Assembly: GCA_026713405.1 (NCBI GenBank)
Contig: JAPOON010000371.1
Location: 1 to 15,399 of the forward strand
Reading direction: 5' to 3'
Source: Gammaproteobacteria bacterium
GTDB lineage: Bacteria > Pseudomonadota > Gammaproteobacteria > Pseudomonadales > Azotimanducaceae_A
Length of the DNA stretch: 15,399 nt
Below are positions 1 to 8,049 of this stretch, one piece after another. The notes beneath the pieces are model-generated. The model ran no database searches. It had not been told where the DNA came from and saw only the letters and a list, made by a program, of their open reading frames with translations. The position numbers and the translations under genes are program-made. Within the stretch, counting starts at the first letter, position 1, and every line of letters starts with the position of its first letter.

Positions 1-1
1 G

Positions 2-595
2 CCGGCGCCCGCGCTCTTCCTCGTCGTCTATCTCGACGGCAAGGGCGCGTTCCAGATCGTGCCGCTGCTGTTCCTGGTCATGTGGCAGGGCCACTATCTG
101 CACCGGACTTTCGTCTATCCGTTTCGAGTCCGGGCACGCGGCCGGCAGACGCCCCTGCTGCTGGTCGGGTCCGGCTTTTTCTTTAATGCGATCAACGCGT
201 ACATCAACGCCCGCTTCATCTCGGAATTCGGCGAGTACGCCACCGATTGGCTCGCCGACCCGCGATTCCTGATCGGTGTCGGGATTTTCATCGCCGGGCT
301 CGCGCTCAATCTTCACGCCGACAATACCCTCATGCGCCTGCGCCGGCCCGGCGAGACTGGCTATGCGATACCGCAGGGCGGCGGGTTCCGGTTTGTCTCG
401 TGCCCGAACTACCTCGGGGAAATCCTCGAATGGCTGGGCTGGGCGGTTGCGACCTGGTCGTCGTGCGGCCTTGCATTCATGCTGTTCACCGTCGCCAATC
501 TTGCTCCGAGGGCGCGGAGCAACCATCGTTGGTATCTGGAAACGTTCAGCGATTATCCGGCGCACCGCCGGACCCTGATACCCGGCATCTACTGA
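2..595 (+). CDS. Steroid 5-alpha-reductase-like membrane protein (C-terminal part, cut by the left edge)
   Basis: The frame is open from base 2 to the TGA at 593-595, so the true start lies upstream of the window; about 197 residues are visible. The visible part is hydrophobic with several membrane spans. It ends in the features of the steroid 5-alpha-reductase/DUF1295 family: a GGGFRFVSCPNYLGEILEW segment (known in the family as part of the NADPH-binding C-terminal domain), then SNHRWYLETFSDYP and the closing LIPGIY. Family members reduce a C=C bond next to a carbonyl, in steroids or polyunsaturated lipids, using NADPH at the membrane. The bacterial substrate cannot be told from this. There is no close downstream partner, because the next gene is 500 bp away. 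Family assignment is confident; the specific reaction is inference. Confidence 0.85.
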   Translation, partial: PAPALFLVVYLDGKGAFQIVPLLFLVMWQGHYLHRTFVYPFRVRARGRQTPLLLVGSGFFFNAINAYINARFISEFGEYATDWLADPRFLIGVGIFIAGLALNLHADNTLMRLRRPGETGYAIPQGGGFRFVSCPNYLGEILEWLGWAVATWSSCGLAFMLFTVANLAPRARSNHRWYLETFSDYPAHRRTLIPGIY

Positions 596-621
596 GGCTT
601 GCGCGATTGCGCACGCTAACC

Positions 622-638
622 GGCAGTACTTGACTGCC
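622..638 (+). terminator. Possible hairpin after the reductase gene
   Basis: GGCAGT and ACTGCC form a perfect 6-bp stem with a 5-nt loop, starting 27 bases after the reductase stop codon. No T-run follows, so intrinsic termination is uncertain. Confidence 0.25.
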
Positions 639-904
639 TGGATTCGACAACGCGTCTGGTGTTTGCCCGAGTTTGGCCCGGAATTTTGCCCTGTGCGGAC
701 GGTCCGGGCCAAACAGGAGAGCCTGCTGGTCGCCCCTCACTTGCGACTTCGTGCCCGCGCGCTCGTTCGTCGTGTCGGGCCCGGGCACCGGTGCTTCGGC
801 AGTCACGTGCATGGATGCATGGTTGCCGGAAGTTGTTGTTCCTCGACCATGATGGGTCGTGAGCCTGTTGCTCCGAACGTTCCAGATTTGCCCTCGGCAC
901 CGGA

Positions 905-920
905 GCCCCCTCGAGGGGGC
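905..920. repeat. Perfect 16-bp palindrome upstream of the cold-shock gene
   Basis: GCCCCC-TCGA-GGGGGC is perfectly self-complementary. It lies about 190 bp before the cold-shock start codon and just upstream of a plausible promoter (TTGCGT at 924-929, 16-bp spacer, TATGGT at 946-951). It could be a very stable RNA hairpin ending upstream transcription or a protein-binding dyad. The bases after it are not T-rich. Confidence 0.4.
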
Positions 921-923
921 GGC

Positions 924-951
924 TTGCGTGCTTGCTCTTTGCGTGTATGGT
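924..951 (+). promoter_or_regulatory. Candidate promoter for the cold-shock gene
   Basis: TTGCGT and TATGGT are spaced by 16 bp, each matching the sigma-70 consensus at four of six positions. Transcription from here would give a leader of about 135 nt before the GTG start, a length typical of cold-shock messages. This is pattern matching only. Confidence 0.25.
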
Positions 952-1094
952 CGTCCGACGTCACCGTGTCGATGTAGTGTACGTGGCTCGCCGCGTGAGC
1001 AGGTGGTCAGGTCGCTGCTCCGACCGTGTTGATGTCTTCAAGAAGCGTTGCTGGGAGCGGTGCTTCGATCAAACTGTGGTGTGAGGAAGTGATC

Positions 1095-1304
1095 GTGGCT
1101 ACTGGTACCGTCAAGTGGTTCAACGCCAACAAGGGGTACGGATTTATCCGGCCGGAGGATGGCTCCGAGGATGTTTTCGTGCACATCAGCGCTGTGGAGC
1201 GGTCCGGCCTGTCCACGCTGAGCGAAGGACGCGTGGTGTCCTACGAGCTTGTGGAAGGCCGAAACGGCAAGATGTCGGCTGAGCATCTCGCGCTCGCCGA
1301 CTAG
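1095..1304 (+). CDS. Cold-shock domain protein, CspA family (69 aa)
   Basis: This is a complete single cold-shock domain of the usual ~70 residues. The RNA-binding motifs are both present: RNP1 KGYGFI at residues 13-18 and RNP2 VFVHI at 27-31, with the aromatic W8 and F9 of the nucleic-acid face. I chose the GTG at 1095 because GAGGAA at 1083-1088 sits six bases upstream and the protein then starts [10 protein letters not shown], exactly as in the family. A longer in-frame extension from 1026 has no family counterpart. Such proteins bind single-stranded RNA or DNA and act as RNA chaperones, induced by cold or growth-phase changes. Which paralogue this is cannot be told, so no specific csp letter is given. 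Confidence 0.95.
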   Translation: MATGTVKWFNANKGYGFIRPEDGSEDVFVHISAVERSGLSTLSEGRVVSYELVEGRNGKMSAEHLALAD

Positions 1305-1821
1305 GACCATACCGGAGCGGCCAGCGGCCGCCCTGCCAGCACCTCCTGAACGTCGGGACCGGACCAATCGGTCGGGGCCGGCGCTTGGCGCGCTCGGGCG
1401 CATGATCAGGCAGCGACAGATGTGGGCGCCGGTTTGGCGTCAGCCGTCATGACAATGCCCGTCGCTTCCAGCATCTTCCCGATCGCCGGGTTGCGCGTAT
1501 GACGTGACCAAGGTCTCGAAGCGGCGGAGTCTGTCCGTCCATCGGGACGTTGGCACGGTTCGCGCGCGCTACGGGTACCCGTCTTCGCATCAGCTTCGAG
1601 CCGGCGTGAGCCGGATGTGCGGCTGCGCTCCATGTTTTTTTGGGGACAGGTCCGATCGGTACTGCCGTTGGCAACCCAATGTTCGCGGGAATTTCGAACA
1701 CAGGCGCATTGCGCGGGCATCCCGGCATTCGGCCCGGGCTACCTGCGCATGGGCCGAACGCGGAAAGTTGCTGGGTATAGGTGGCGCCCCGTGCGGGCGC
1801 CCGAGACCATTCGTCAGGGAA
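1305..1821. other. Gene-poor stretch between the cold-shock gene and the acetyltransferase-like gene
   Basis: I see no convincing gene in about 515 bases. Open frames here are mostly shadows with no recognisable domain. Visible small structures are a GACCG/CGGTC stem at 1357-1373, the 12-bp palindrome ACGGGTACCCGT at 1571-1582, and a seven-T run at 1635-1641 not clearly preceded by a strong stem. The region may hold decayed coding sequence, but nothing was identified. Confidence 0.45.
1783..1801 (-). terminator. Hairpin after the acetyltransferase-like gene
   Basis: GGCGCCC (1783-1789) and GGGCGCC (1795-1801) form a perfect 7-bp GC stem with a 5-nt loop. On the minus strand it lies about 20 bases past the stop codon of the membrane gene ending at 1822. 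No T-run follows, so it may be a weak terminator or an mRNA 3' stabiliser. Confidence 0.35.
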
Positions 1822-2664
1822 TTACCGGCCTGCCGCCTGCAGCCACACCCAGAACAGGCCCATCATGACGGGCTGGTGCAGCAAGTAGTAAACGAGGCTG
1901 TTGCGACCGAAGAAGCGGACCAGTTGCCCAACGCGTCCCTCCAGCCTGGGAATCGCCAGCACGCGCAGTGCGCCTGCCTCGTGCGCCCATTTCGCGGCGC
2001 CGATCCCGAAGAGAACCGCGGCCAGCCAGGGAAACACCGGGAAATAGTCGCCGGAGACCGGTGTGACGGCGGACAGGCCCGACCAATGCCAAATGGGCGC
2101 GTCCAGCAGCTCGGTCTGCACCGTTTCGTTGAGGACCAGGATCGCCACCGCAGCGGTGGCCGCCAGCCACCAGGGGGCCCGCACGAATGCCAGGCCGGCG
2201 ATACCCGCAAACGCGATCAGGTGCAGGATCCCAAAGAAGATGAACGCCTGCGGTGTGACAAACCAGGTGACGACGGTGATGGCTAGGGCCGCAAGGCCGA
2301 TCCAGGCAAGACGCCTTGCCCAGCGCTTCCAGTGGAACCCCTCCGCGTGCGCGAGATACAGGCTGGCCCCGGTCGCGAACAGGAAGGTGATGGCCACCGC
2401 CTTGGCCAGGGCCCACCAGTGGAATTGCGTGGTGTAGCCAGGCTCCCGAAGGCCGAAAAACATGAGATCGTAGGCGAAATGGAACACGGTCATCCCGATC
2501 AGTGCGCCGCCCCGCAACCCGTCCAGTAGCGCAATCCGGGGGATGCCCGGGGCCCCGGCCGACTGCGCGCCGGCAAGAGGACGGCGCGTCGCGGCCCGGT
2601 GCGTCGACCGCCCGGGTTTTCGCGATTTCGATTTCGATGCCCGCGATGCGCGTCTTCGAGCCAT
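1822..2664 (-). CDS. Heparan-alpha-glucosaminide N-acetyltransferase-like membrane protein (DUF1624 type)
   Basis: The 280-aa protein has a basic N-terminal tail (about residues 1-40), then RIALLDGLRG at 43-52 and FHFAYDLMFF at 61-70, followed by multiple hydrophobic spans. It ends in RNSLVYYLLHQPVMMGLFW. The opening 'R...LD.LRG', the histidine in the first membrane helix and the C-terminal 'YLLHQP' pattern are those of the HGSNAT catalytic-domain/DUF1624 family, bacterial relatives of the transmembrane acyltransferase that passes acetyl groups across a membrane to sugars. The bacterial substrate is unknown. The ATG at 2664 has GGGGG and AAGG upstream, a modest ribosome site. The strongly basic start may make a shorter protein possible. 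It is divergent from the aldo/keto reductase. Confidence 0.8.
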   Translation of the reverse strand: MARRRASRASKSKSRKPGRSTHRAATRRPLAGAQSAGAPGIPRIALLDGLRGGALIGMTVFHFAYDLMFFGLREPGYTTQFHWWALAKAVAITFLFATGASLYLAHAEGFHWKRWARRLAWIGLAALAITVVTWFVTPQAFIFFGILHLIAFAGIAGLAFVRAPWWLAATAAVAILVLNETVQTELLDAPIWHWSGLSAVTPVSGDYFPVFPWLAAVLFGIGAAKWAHEAGALRVLAIPRLEGRVGQLVRFFGRNSLVYYLLHQPVMMGLFWVWLQAAGR

Positions 2665-2998
2665 GCGGCCTTGCCCCCGGCGGGATCGATCGTGTTTCCG
2701 TCAGGCTGACCTGCCCGTGCTTCGCGCAGCCAGAGGACACGTCGAACCCGTCGTCGCCTGACGATCAGCAGACGACCTTGATGCCAACCGCCGACCGATC
2801 TTAGCGTCGCGCTCGCGCGCCATTGCATCCATCGTGCCGCGGGATGTCCGCTATTGAAGGGTGTTTGGGTTGTCCTTATCGGCTCGGTGCGCCCCCCGTC
2901 CCGGTCTTGCGGCGCTTGCGGGCATTCCCGGGGCATTCGCGGATATCATCGGCGCCCCCGTAGGCGGGCAGCCAGTGTTCACTGGGTTGGAGGGCAGC
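2665..2998. other. Divergent intergenic region
   Basis: This ~330-bp spacer separates the divergent membrane gene and the aldo/keto reductase and presumably holds both promoters. Frames running through it are extensions without family homology: the reductase frame is open back to 2861, but the family N-terminus begins at 2999. No clear promoter pair could be picked. GGCATTC occurs twice within 2920-2942, the only small repeat noticed. Confidence 0.4.
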
Positions 2999-3982
2999 GT
3001 GAAGTATCGCCGATTGGGCCGCACCGGTCTGGAGGTATCGGAAATCGTCTTCGGCGCGGGGTGGGTCGGGGGCGTCCTGATCCATCACGACGCAGACATC
3101 GGGCGCGAGGCGCTGCGTCGGGCCCGGGCCGCGGGGATTAACTGGATCGACACCGCCCCGTCCTACGGCGACGGCGTTTCCGAGCACGCCCTGGGCACGC
3201 TGCTGCCGGAGCTCGAATGGGATCCCTACATCTCGACCAAGTTTCACGTCGATCCGGCGAGCGAACTCCCGGTCAACGAACAGATCGAGCGCAGTGTCGC
3301 CGCCAGCCTGGCACGGCTGGGCCGGACGTCCGTGGATCTTCTGCAGCTGCACAACCCGGTCGGGGCGGACAGCGGCTCGCGCCATCTCGCCGTCGACCGG
3401 GTGCTGGAACCGGGTGGCGTGGCGGACGCGCTTGACGATCTGAAGCACCGCGGCGTGACCCGACACGTGGGTTTCACCGCCAATGGCGATGCGGCCAGCC
3501 TCGAGCGGATGGTGGCAAGCGGGCGCTTCGACACCGCGCAGGTGTACTACAACATGCTCAACCCAAGCGCGGGGCGGGTGGTGCCGGCCGGATGGTCGGC
3601 AATGGATTTCGGTGATGTTCTTGCCCGTTGCGCGGAACACGACGTCGGGGTGTTCGTGATCCGCGTGCTGGCGGCCGGCGTGCTGGCAACCGCCACCCGA
3701 ACGGGCCGAGAGATTCCCATGTACGAAAGTGCCGACATGGCTTCGGAGGAAATCCGGGCCCGCGCCGTCTGGGCGGCGATCGAGGATGAACCGGGCAGCC
3801 GGGCCCAGGCCGCCATCCGGTTCGTGCTTGGCGATCCGCGAGTGGGCGGCGTACTCGTGGGCCCGCACTTTCCCGAGCACGTGAGCGAAGCGGTGGCCGC
3901 CGTCGACATGGCCCCCTTCGCACCCGACACCGAGGCGGCGCTCGTGCGACTGTACGCAAACGATTTCGGCCGCCTTTCCTGA
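2999..3982 (+). CDS. Aldo/keto reductase (327 aa)
   Basis: This is a typical NADPH-dependent (alpha/beta)8-barrel oxidoreductase. The family start KYRRLGRTGLEVSEIVFGAG is at residues 2-21. The catalytic tetrad is visible as D51 and Y56 (WIDTAPSYG), K81 (ISTK) and H118 (LLQLH). A GVLVGP cofactor-phosphate segment lies near the C-terminus. I chose the GTG at 2999 because GGAGG at 2989-2993 lies five bases before it and the family N-terminus begins there; the open frame reaches back to 2861 but adds unlike sequence. Length matches the family (~320 aa). The sequence resembles the D-threo-aldose 1-dehydrogenase/L-fucose dehydrogenase-like group, but the substrate is not determinable. It is a single-gene unit convergent with the liv operon. 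Confidence 0.9.
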   Translation: MKYRRLGRTGLEVSEIVFGAGWVGGVLIHHDADIGREALRRARAAGINWIDTAPSYGDGVSEHALGTLLPELEWDPYISTKFHVDPASELPVNEQIERSVAASLARLGRTSVDLLQLHNPVGADSGSRHLAVDRVLEPGGVADALDDLKHRGVTRHVGFTANGDAASLERMVASGRFDTAQVYYNMLNPSAGRVVPAGWSAMDFGDVLARCAEHDVGVFVIRVLAAGVLATATRTGREIPMYESADMASEEIRARAVWAAIEDEPGSRAQAAIRFVLGDPRVGGVLVGPHFPEHVSEAVAAVDMAPFAPDTEAALVRLYANDFGRLS

Positions 3983-3996
3983 CCCGCCGCATCGCG

Positions 3997-4030
3997 CCTG
4001 CCCGGCGTGCCGCAGATCAGGCAGGGCAGG
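3997..4030. terminator. Possible bidirectional terminator between convergent genes
   Basis: CCTGCCC (3997-4003) and GGGCAGG (4024-4030) can pair across a 20-nt loop in the short gap between the convergent 3' ends of the aldo/keto reductase and livM. There is no T-run on either strand, so this is only a candidate. Confidence 0.3.
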
Positions 4031-4077
4031 AGTCCGACCGCCCGGGAGGAGCAGGGACGGAACCAGGCAGGCGGCCC

Positions 4078-5442
4078 TTATTTCCCGACGGCCTCCGGTA
4101 CCACGCCGCGCGGGCTGAACCGCATTACCAGGAGCAGAATCACCCCCATCAGGATCGGCCTTACATGGGCCGCCGCTTCGACCAGGTGAATGCGAACCGG
4201 GTCGTCCGTCGCCATCGCCACAGTCAGGGCGTCCACGGCCCATAGCGCGAGCGGTTCGGCTTCGACCCAGCTCAGCCACACGATGAATGCGCCGAGCACC
4301 GCCCCGAGATTGTTGCCTGAGCCCCCCACGATCACCATCACCCAGATCAGGAAGGTGAACCGCATGGGGTGGTAGGTGGTGGGCGTGAACTGGCCGTCGA
4401 GGGTCACGAGCATCGCGCCCGCGATGCCTACCACTGCCGAGCCGATCACGAAGACCTGCATGTGGCGTCCGTGGACGTCCTTGCCCAGCGCCTCGGCGGC
4501 GGTCTCGGTGTCACGGATTGCCCGCATCATCCGCCCCCAGGGTGACCGGAGTGCACGCTCGCTGAGCACCAGGACGACCACGAGGACGGCAGCGAACAGG
4601 CCGGTGTAACAAAGCTTTACGAATATTCCGGAGGTATCGACCACCAGCCCCCGGAGCACCGCGGCACCTTCGGCCTCGGTCAGTCCGGCGACCGTGTTCC
4701 CGTTGAGCGCGCGCACCAGGTCCTGGAACCAGCCCGCCCGCTGCAGGTCGATCTCATAGGGTACGGGCCGGTCGAGCCCCGTCACGTTCTTCACGCCCCG
4801 GGCGAGCCAGTCCTCGTTCTTCAGCACCGCGATCACGATCTCGGAAATGCCGAGCGTGGCGATGGCGAAGTAGTCGGCGCGCAGTCCGAGAGCCACCCGG
4901 CCGATCGCCCACGCGGCGCCCGCGGCGAACAATCCGGCCACGGCCCACGAAAAGAGGATGGGGAGCCCGAGTCCCCCGAGAAAGCCGGTGGCGGCCGGGT
5001 CGACCGCCTCGATCGCCTTGACCGCGGGATCGAAGATGGCGCTCATGGCGAAGTATCCGCCCACCGCCACCACCGCCACCGCGGCGGTGCGGACACCGCC
5101 GGGCCGCAACTTCCGGCAGGCCAGCCAGACCAGCGCTCCTGTCAGGCACGCCGTCCCGGCGGTGATCACCATCCCGCCGCCGCCCGCCACCAGGGCCGCA
5201 TGCACCGGTGGTTGCGAGACCAGCACCGCTGCCAGGCCTCCCAGCGCGGCAAACGCCATGGTCCCCACGTTGAACAGGCCGGCATAGCCCCACTGGATGT
5301 TGACGCCCAGCGCCATCACCGCCGAGATCAGGCAGAGGTTGAGCACTGCCAGGCTGACGGACCAGGACTGGCCCAGGCCGACGGCCAGAAGTGCCGCGGC
5401 GACGATGGCGAAACCGGTGGCGGCACGCGCGTTCCCGCTCAC
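4078..5442 (-). CDS. livM: Branched-chain amino acid-type ABC permease, LivM family (454 aa)
   Basis: A polytopic inner-membrane permease, last gene of the importer operon. Family marks are the first-helix segment NIQWGYAGLFNVG at residues 48-60, the LRADYFAIATLGISEIV block, and the cytoplasmic coupling loop RAIRDTETAAEALGKDVHGR followed by FVIGSAVVGIAGAML. I chose the GTG at 5442 because it overlaps the livH stop by four bases (GTGA), a coupling arrangement usual here, and because the first hydrophobic helix starts right after; an extension to 5478 would run inside livH. It is somewhat longer than the E. coli protein (~425 aa). It pairs with LivH to form the channel. The transported substrate is not proved to be a branched-chain amino acid. 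Confidence 0.92.
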   Translation of the reverse strand: MSGNARAATGFAIVAAALLAVGLGQSWSVSLAVLNLCLISAVMALGVNIQWGYAGLFNVGTMAFAALGGLAAVLVSQPPVHAALVAGGGGMVITAGTACLTGALVWLACRKLRPGGVRTAAVAVVAVGGYFAMSAIFDPAVKAIEAVDPAATGFLGGLGLPILFSWAVAGLFAAGAAWAIGRVALGLRADYFAIATLGISEIVIAVLKNEDWLARGVKNVTGLDRPVPYEIDLQRAGWFQDLVRALNGNTVAGLTEAEGAAVLRGLVVDTSGIFVKLCYTGLFAAVLVVVLVLSERALRSPWGRMMRAIRDTETAAEALGKDVHGRHMQVFVIGSAVVGIAGAMLVTLDGQFTPTTYHPMRFTFLIWVMVIVGGSGNNLGAVLGAFIVWLSWVEAEPLALWAVDALTVAMATDDPVRIHLVEAAAHVRPILMGVILLLVMRFSPRGVVPEAVGK

Positions 5443-6455
5443 GAGAGGCGCCCCCCAAACAACCCGGTGGGTCTCCACAGGAGGACCACCACCAGGATCA
5501 CGAACGAGACGGAGAGCTTGTAGTCGGTCGACAACAGCTGCACGAGGCCGTCTGGATGCAGGTCCTCGGGGAGGAGGTACTGCAGGAATTTCTTGTAGGG
5601 ATAGGTGAGGGCGATTTCCGAAAAGGCGATCAGGAAGCCGCCCGCGATCGCGCCATGCGGTTGCCCGATGCCGCCCACGATCGCGGCGGCAAACATGGGA
5701 AGCAGCAGTTGGAAATACGTGAACGGGTGAAAGCTCTTGTCGAGCCCATAGAGCGTGCCGGCGGTCGCGGCGAGCGACGCGGTGATGACCCAGGTCAGCA
5801 GCACCACCCGGGACGGCTCGATGCCGGAAAGGAGGGCCAGGTCCTCGTTGTCGGCGTAGGCACGCATGGCCTTGCCGGCACGGGTACGCCGCAGGAACCA
5901 GAAGAGCGCTGCGACCGCGAGAACCGCCAGAGCCAGGGTCAGCACCTGCGAGGTGCGAACGGACAGACCCTCGGCGAGGCCTGTCAGGGACTTGAACTCG
6001 CGCGCGCTGATCAGGTAGCGCGCGCCGTCCAGAAAGGCCCGGTTATCCGGGCCAATGATCAGCCGCACGGCGCCGTTCAGCACGAACATCACGCCGACGG
6101 AGGCGATCGAGAGAATGATCGGTGCGCTGCGTCTCAGCCGGTAGAACCGGAACACCATCCGGTCCGTGGCCAGGCTGACGATGACGGCGGCCGCGACGCC
6201 GACGGGAAGCGCGAGCAACGCCGTGGGCAGCAGGCCCAGTCCGATGTCCCATGCCTGCAGCTGCCACGTGCCGAGGATCGCGACCATCGTGCCGAAAGCC
6301 ATGAGATCGCCGTGCGAGAAATTCGCGAAACGCAGGATGCCGTAGACGAGCGTGATCCCAAGCGCGCCGAGGGCGAGCTGCGAACCGTAGGCAACGGCCG
6401 GGACGACGACGAAGTTCGCCAGCAGCACCAGCGCGTTGACGATGTCCACTTCCAC
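5439..6455 (-). CDS. livH: Branched-chain amino acid-type ABC permease, LivH family (338 aa)
   Basis: The second channel subunit. The family signature near the N-terminus is LYGILRFANFSHGDLMAFG-like (residues 39-55 here, with VYGI), followed by repeated hydrophobic helices. The coupling-loop region reads AMRAYADNEDLALLSGI, and the C-terminal half ends in WRPTGLFGG as is common in LivH. The GTG start at 6455 lies six bases after the livF stop, so translation is probably coupled. The livM start overlaps its stop. Length is slightly above the usual 300-310 aa. Confidence in the family is high; substrate is inferred only from the class. Confidence 0.93.
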   Translation of the reverse strand: MEVDIVNALVLLANFVVVPAVAYGSQLALGALGITLVYGILRFANFSHGDLMAFGTMVAILGTWQLQAWDIGLGLLPTALLALPVGVAAAVIVSLATDRMVFRFYRLRRSAPIILSIASVGVMFVLNGAVRLIIGPDNRAFLDGARYLISAREFKSLTGLAEGLSVRTSQVLTLALAVLAVAALFWFLRRTRAGKAMRAYADNEDLALLSGIEPSRVVLLTWVITASLAATAGTLYGLDKSFHPFTYFQLLLPMFAAAIVGGIGQPHGAIAGGFLIAFSEIALTYPYKKFLQYLLPEDLHPDGLVQLLSTDYKLSVSFVILVVVLLWRPTGLFGGRLS

Positions 6456-6461
6456 TGGCGC

Positions 6462-7166
6462 TCATCCGCCAAGAAAGGAGCGGCGCACTTCGGGATTGGC
6501 CAGCAGGGCCTGCCCGCTGTCGGTAAACCGGTTTTCGCCGGTCACCAGCACGAATCCCCGATCCGCGACGGCGAGCGCCTGCCGGGCGTTCTGCTCCACC
6601 ATCAGTACGGCGATACCGGCTTGCCGGATCTCCAGGATCCGGTCAAACAGGTCATCCATGACAATCGGCGACACGCCGGCAGTCGGCTCATCGAGCATCA
6701 GCACATCCGGTTGCGTCATCAGCGCGCGGCCAATCGCCACCTGCTGGCGCTGGCCGCCGGACAGCTCACCGGCCGTCTGGCGGCGTTTCTCCTTCAGGAC
6801 GGGAAAGAGGCTGAACACGCGCTCCATGCTCGCCGAGATGTTGTCGCGACGGAGGAAGGCACCCATCTCCAGGTTTTCCTGGACTGTGAGCGTCGTGAAG
6901 ATGTTGCCGGTCTGCGGAACGAAGGCCATCCCCCGCTTGACGCGGTCTTGCGGGGTCAGGCCGGTGATCGTTTGCCCGCCTAGGCGCACCTCCCCTTCGT
7001 GCAGCCGCACCATGCCGAACAGGGCCTTCATGGCGGTCGACTTGCCGGCCCCGTTCGGGCCCACGACCACGACGATCTCACCCTTGTCGACCCCGACGCT
7101 GCAGCCGCGCAGGATGTCCGCGCCGCCGTACCCGCCACGCATCGAACAGCCGGCGAGGTAGCTCAT
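6462..7166 (-). CDS. livF: Branched-chain amino acid-type ABC ATPase, LivF family (234 aa)
   Basis: A cytoplasmic ATPase subunit. Visible motifs in order are Walker A GPNGAGKST (residues 36-44), Q-loop FVPQTGNIF, signature LSGGQRQQVAIGRAL, Walker B VLMLDEPTAGVSP, and the switch region MVEQNA (Q-N in place of a canonical histidine, normal for LivF). Length matches LivF (~235 aa). The ATG overlaps the livG stop by about three bases. It works with LivG to energise uptake through LivHM. Confidence 0.95.
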   Translation of the reverse strand: MSYLAGCSMRGGYGGADILRGCSVGVDKGEIVVVVGPNGAGKSTAMKALFGMVRLHEGEVRLGGQTITGLTPQDRVKRGMAFVPQTGNIFTTLTVQENLEMGAFLRRDNISASMERVFSLFPVLKEKRRQTAGELSGGQRQQVAIGRALMTQPDVLMLDEPTAGVSPIVMDDLFDRILEIRQAGIAVLMVEQNARQALAVADRGFVLVTGENRFTDSGQALLANPEVRRSFLGG

Positions 7167-7954
7167 GCGGTGTCGGCCGTCTGCTGGCGGCGGTGCCTCG
7201 ACCTGGAGCCCAGATAGGCTTCGATGACCCGCTCATCGGACTGGACGTCCGGAGCGGAACCCTCGGCGAGGACCTTCCCCTCGGCCATCACGATCACGGG
7301 GTCGCAGAGCAGCGAGACCAGGTCCATGTCGTGCTCGATCAGGCAGAACGTGTACCCATGCTCGAGATTGAGGCGGAGGATGGCCCCCGAAATGGAGCGC
7401 AGGAGCGTGCGGTTGACGCCGGCCCCGATTTCGTCGAGCAGTACGACCTTGGCGCCGGTCATCATCACGCGCCCGAGTTCCAGGAGTTTCTTCTGGCCAC
7501 CCGAGAGGTCACCGGCCGGTAGATTGGCGACCTCGCCGAGATTCAGGAACTGAAGGACCTCGTCCGCCCGGTCCCGAAGCCTCCCTTCCTCGATGCGCAC
7601 CCGGCCCCGATGCAGCCAGGCGCCCACGAGGCTCTCGCCGGTCTGGTTGCCAACCGACGCCAGCAGGTTTTCCACGACGGTCAGCGTGGCGAATTCGTGG
7701 GCAATCTGGAATGTCCGTACCACCCCCCTGCGAAAGAGCTGGTGGGGCCGGAGGCCAGTGACATCGTCGTTCGCCAGGAAGACCCGGCCGGCGGTGGGCG
7801 GGTAGACCCCGGCGACGACGTTGAAGAGGGTGGTCTTGCCGGCCCCGTTCGGTCCGATCAGCCCGGTAATCGCGCCCTCGCGGATTTTCAGGGTTGCCCC
7901 GTCAACCGCCCGCACCCCGCCGAAATGCTTGTGCACGTCCACCACGCGGATCAT
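7163..7954 (-). CDS. livG: Branched-chain amino acid-type ABC ATPase, LivG family (263 aa)
   Basis: The larger ATPase subunit. Walker A GPNGAGKTT is at residues 34-42, with signature LSGGQKKLLELGR, Walker B VVLLDEIGAGVN and switch histidine in CLIEHDMDLV. LivG-type ATPases usually read LLDEPxAG; here proline is replaced by isoleucine (DEIGAG), but the catalytic glutamate is kept. The ATG at 7954 is preceded by GGAAGGGGG, a good ribosome site. It lies ~95 bp downstream of the binding-protein gene, with a hairpin between them. Confidence 0.94.
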   Translation of the reverse strand: MIRVVDVHKHFGGVRAVDGATLKIREGAITGLIGPNGAGKTTLFNVVAGVYPPTAGRVFLANDDVTGLRPHQLFRRGVVRTFQIAHEFATLTVVENLLASVGNQTGESLVGAWLHRGRVRIEEGRLRDRADEVLQFLNLGEVANLPAGDLSGGQKKLLELGRVMMTGAKVVLLDEIGAGVNRTLLRSISGAILRLNLEHGYTFCLIEHDMDLVSLLCDPVIVMAEGKVLAEGSAPDVQSDERVIEAYLGSRSRHRRQQTADTA

Positions 7955-8017
7955 GCGGGCCCCCTTCCCGGCGTATGCCGCCGATCAGGAACGGTGTCCG
8001 GAAGCCGCGGCGGTGGA

Positions 8018-8032
8018 AGGCGCCGGGCGCCT
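8018..8032 (-). promoter_or_regulatory. Hairpin between the binding-protein gene and livG
   Basis: AGGCGC and GCGCCT form a perfect 6-bp stem with a CGG loop, 17 bases past the livK stop on the transcribed (minus) strand. Hairpins here are common in binding-protein operons, where they partly stop or stabilise transcripts so that the periplasmic protein is made in excess. That role is inference. Confidence 0.35.
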
Positions 8033-8049
8033 CCCTGTCGCTTGAGCAG

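Larger units (their letters stand above)
596..1094. other. Long non-coding stretch ahead of the cold-shock gene
   Basis: I find no convincing gene in these ~500 bases; the open frames here have no recognisable motif or good start. Near the left end is a 6-bp hairpin at 622-638 (GGCAGT / ACTGCC, 5-nt loop), a possible end signal for the reductase gene but without a T-run. In the middle is the palindrome at 905-920. The right ~170 bases are probably the promoter and a long leader for the cold-shock gene. Long structured leaders are usual for this family. Confidence 0.5.

Noticed and set aside
1635..1660. T-run followed by GGGGACAGGTCC, reminiscent of sequences near REP-associated transposases
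   Set aside because: Only a short similarity from memory, with no repeated copy in the window and no transposase nearby.
1504..2286. Long plus-strand open frame (260 codons)
   Set aside because: Its second half lies antisense to the well-supported acetyltransferase-like gene, its translation has no recognisable motif, and long shadow frames are expected at this GC.
2876..4279. 467-codon minus-strand open frame
   Set aside because: Antisense to the aldo/keto reductase, whose catalytic residues are all present on the other strand.
5391..6983. 530-codon plus-strand open frame
   Set aside because: Entirely antisense to livM, livH and livF, rich in Arg, Gln and His as usual for GC-rich shadows, and without any domain.
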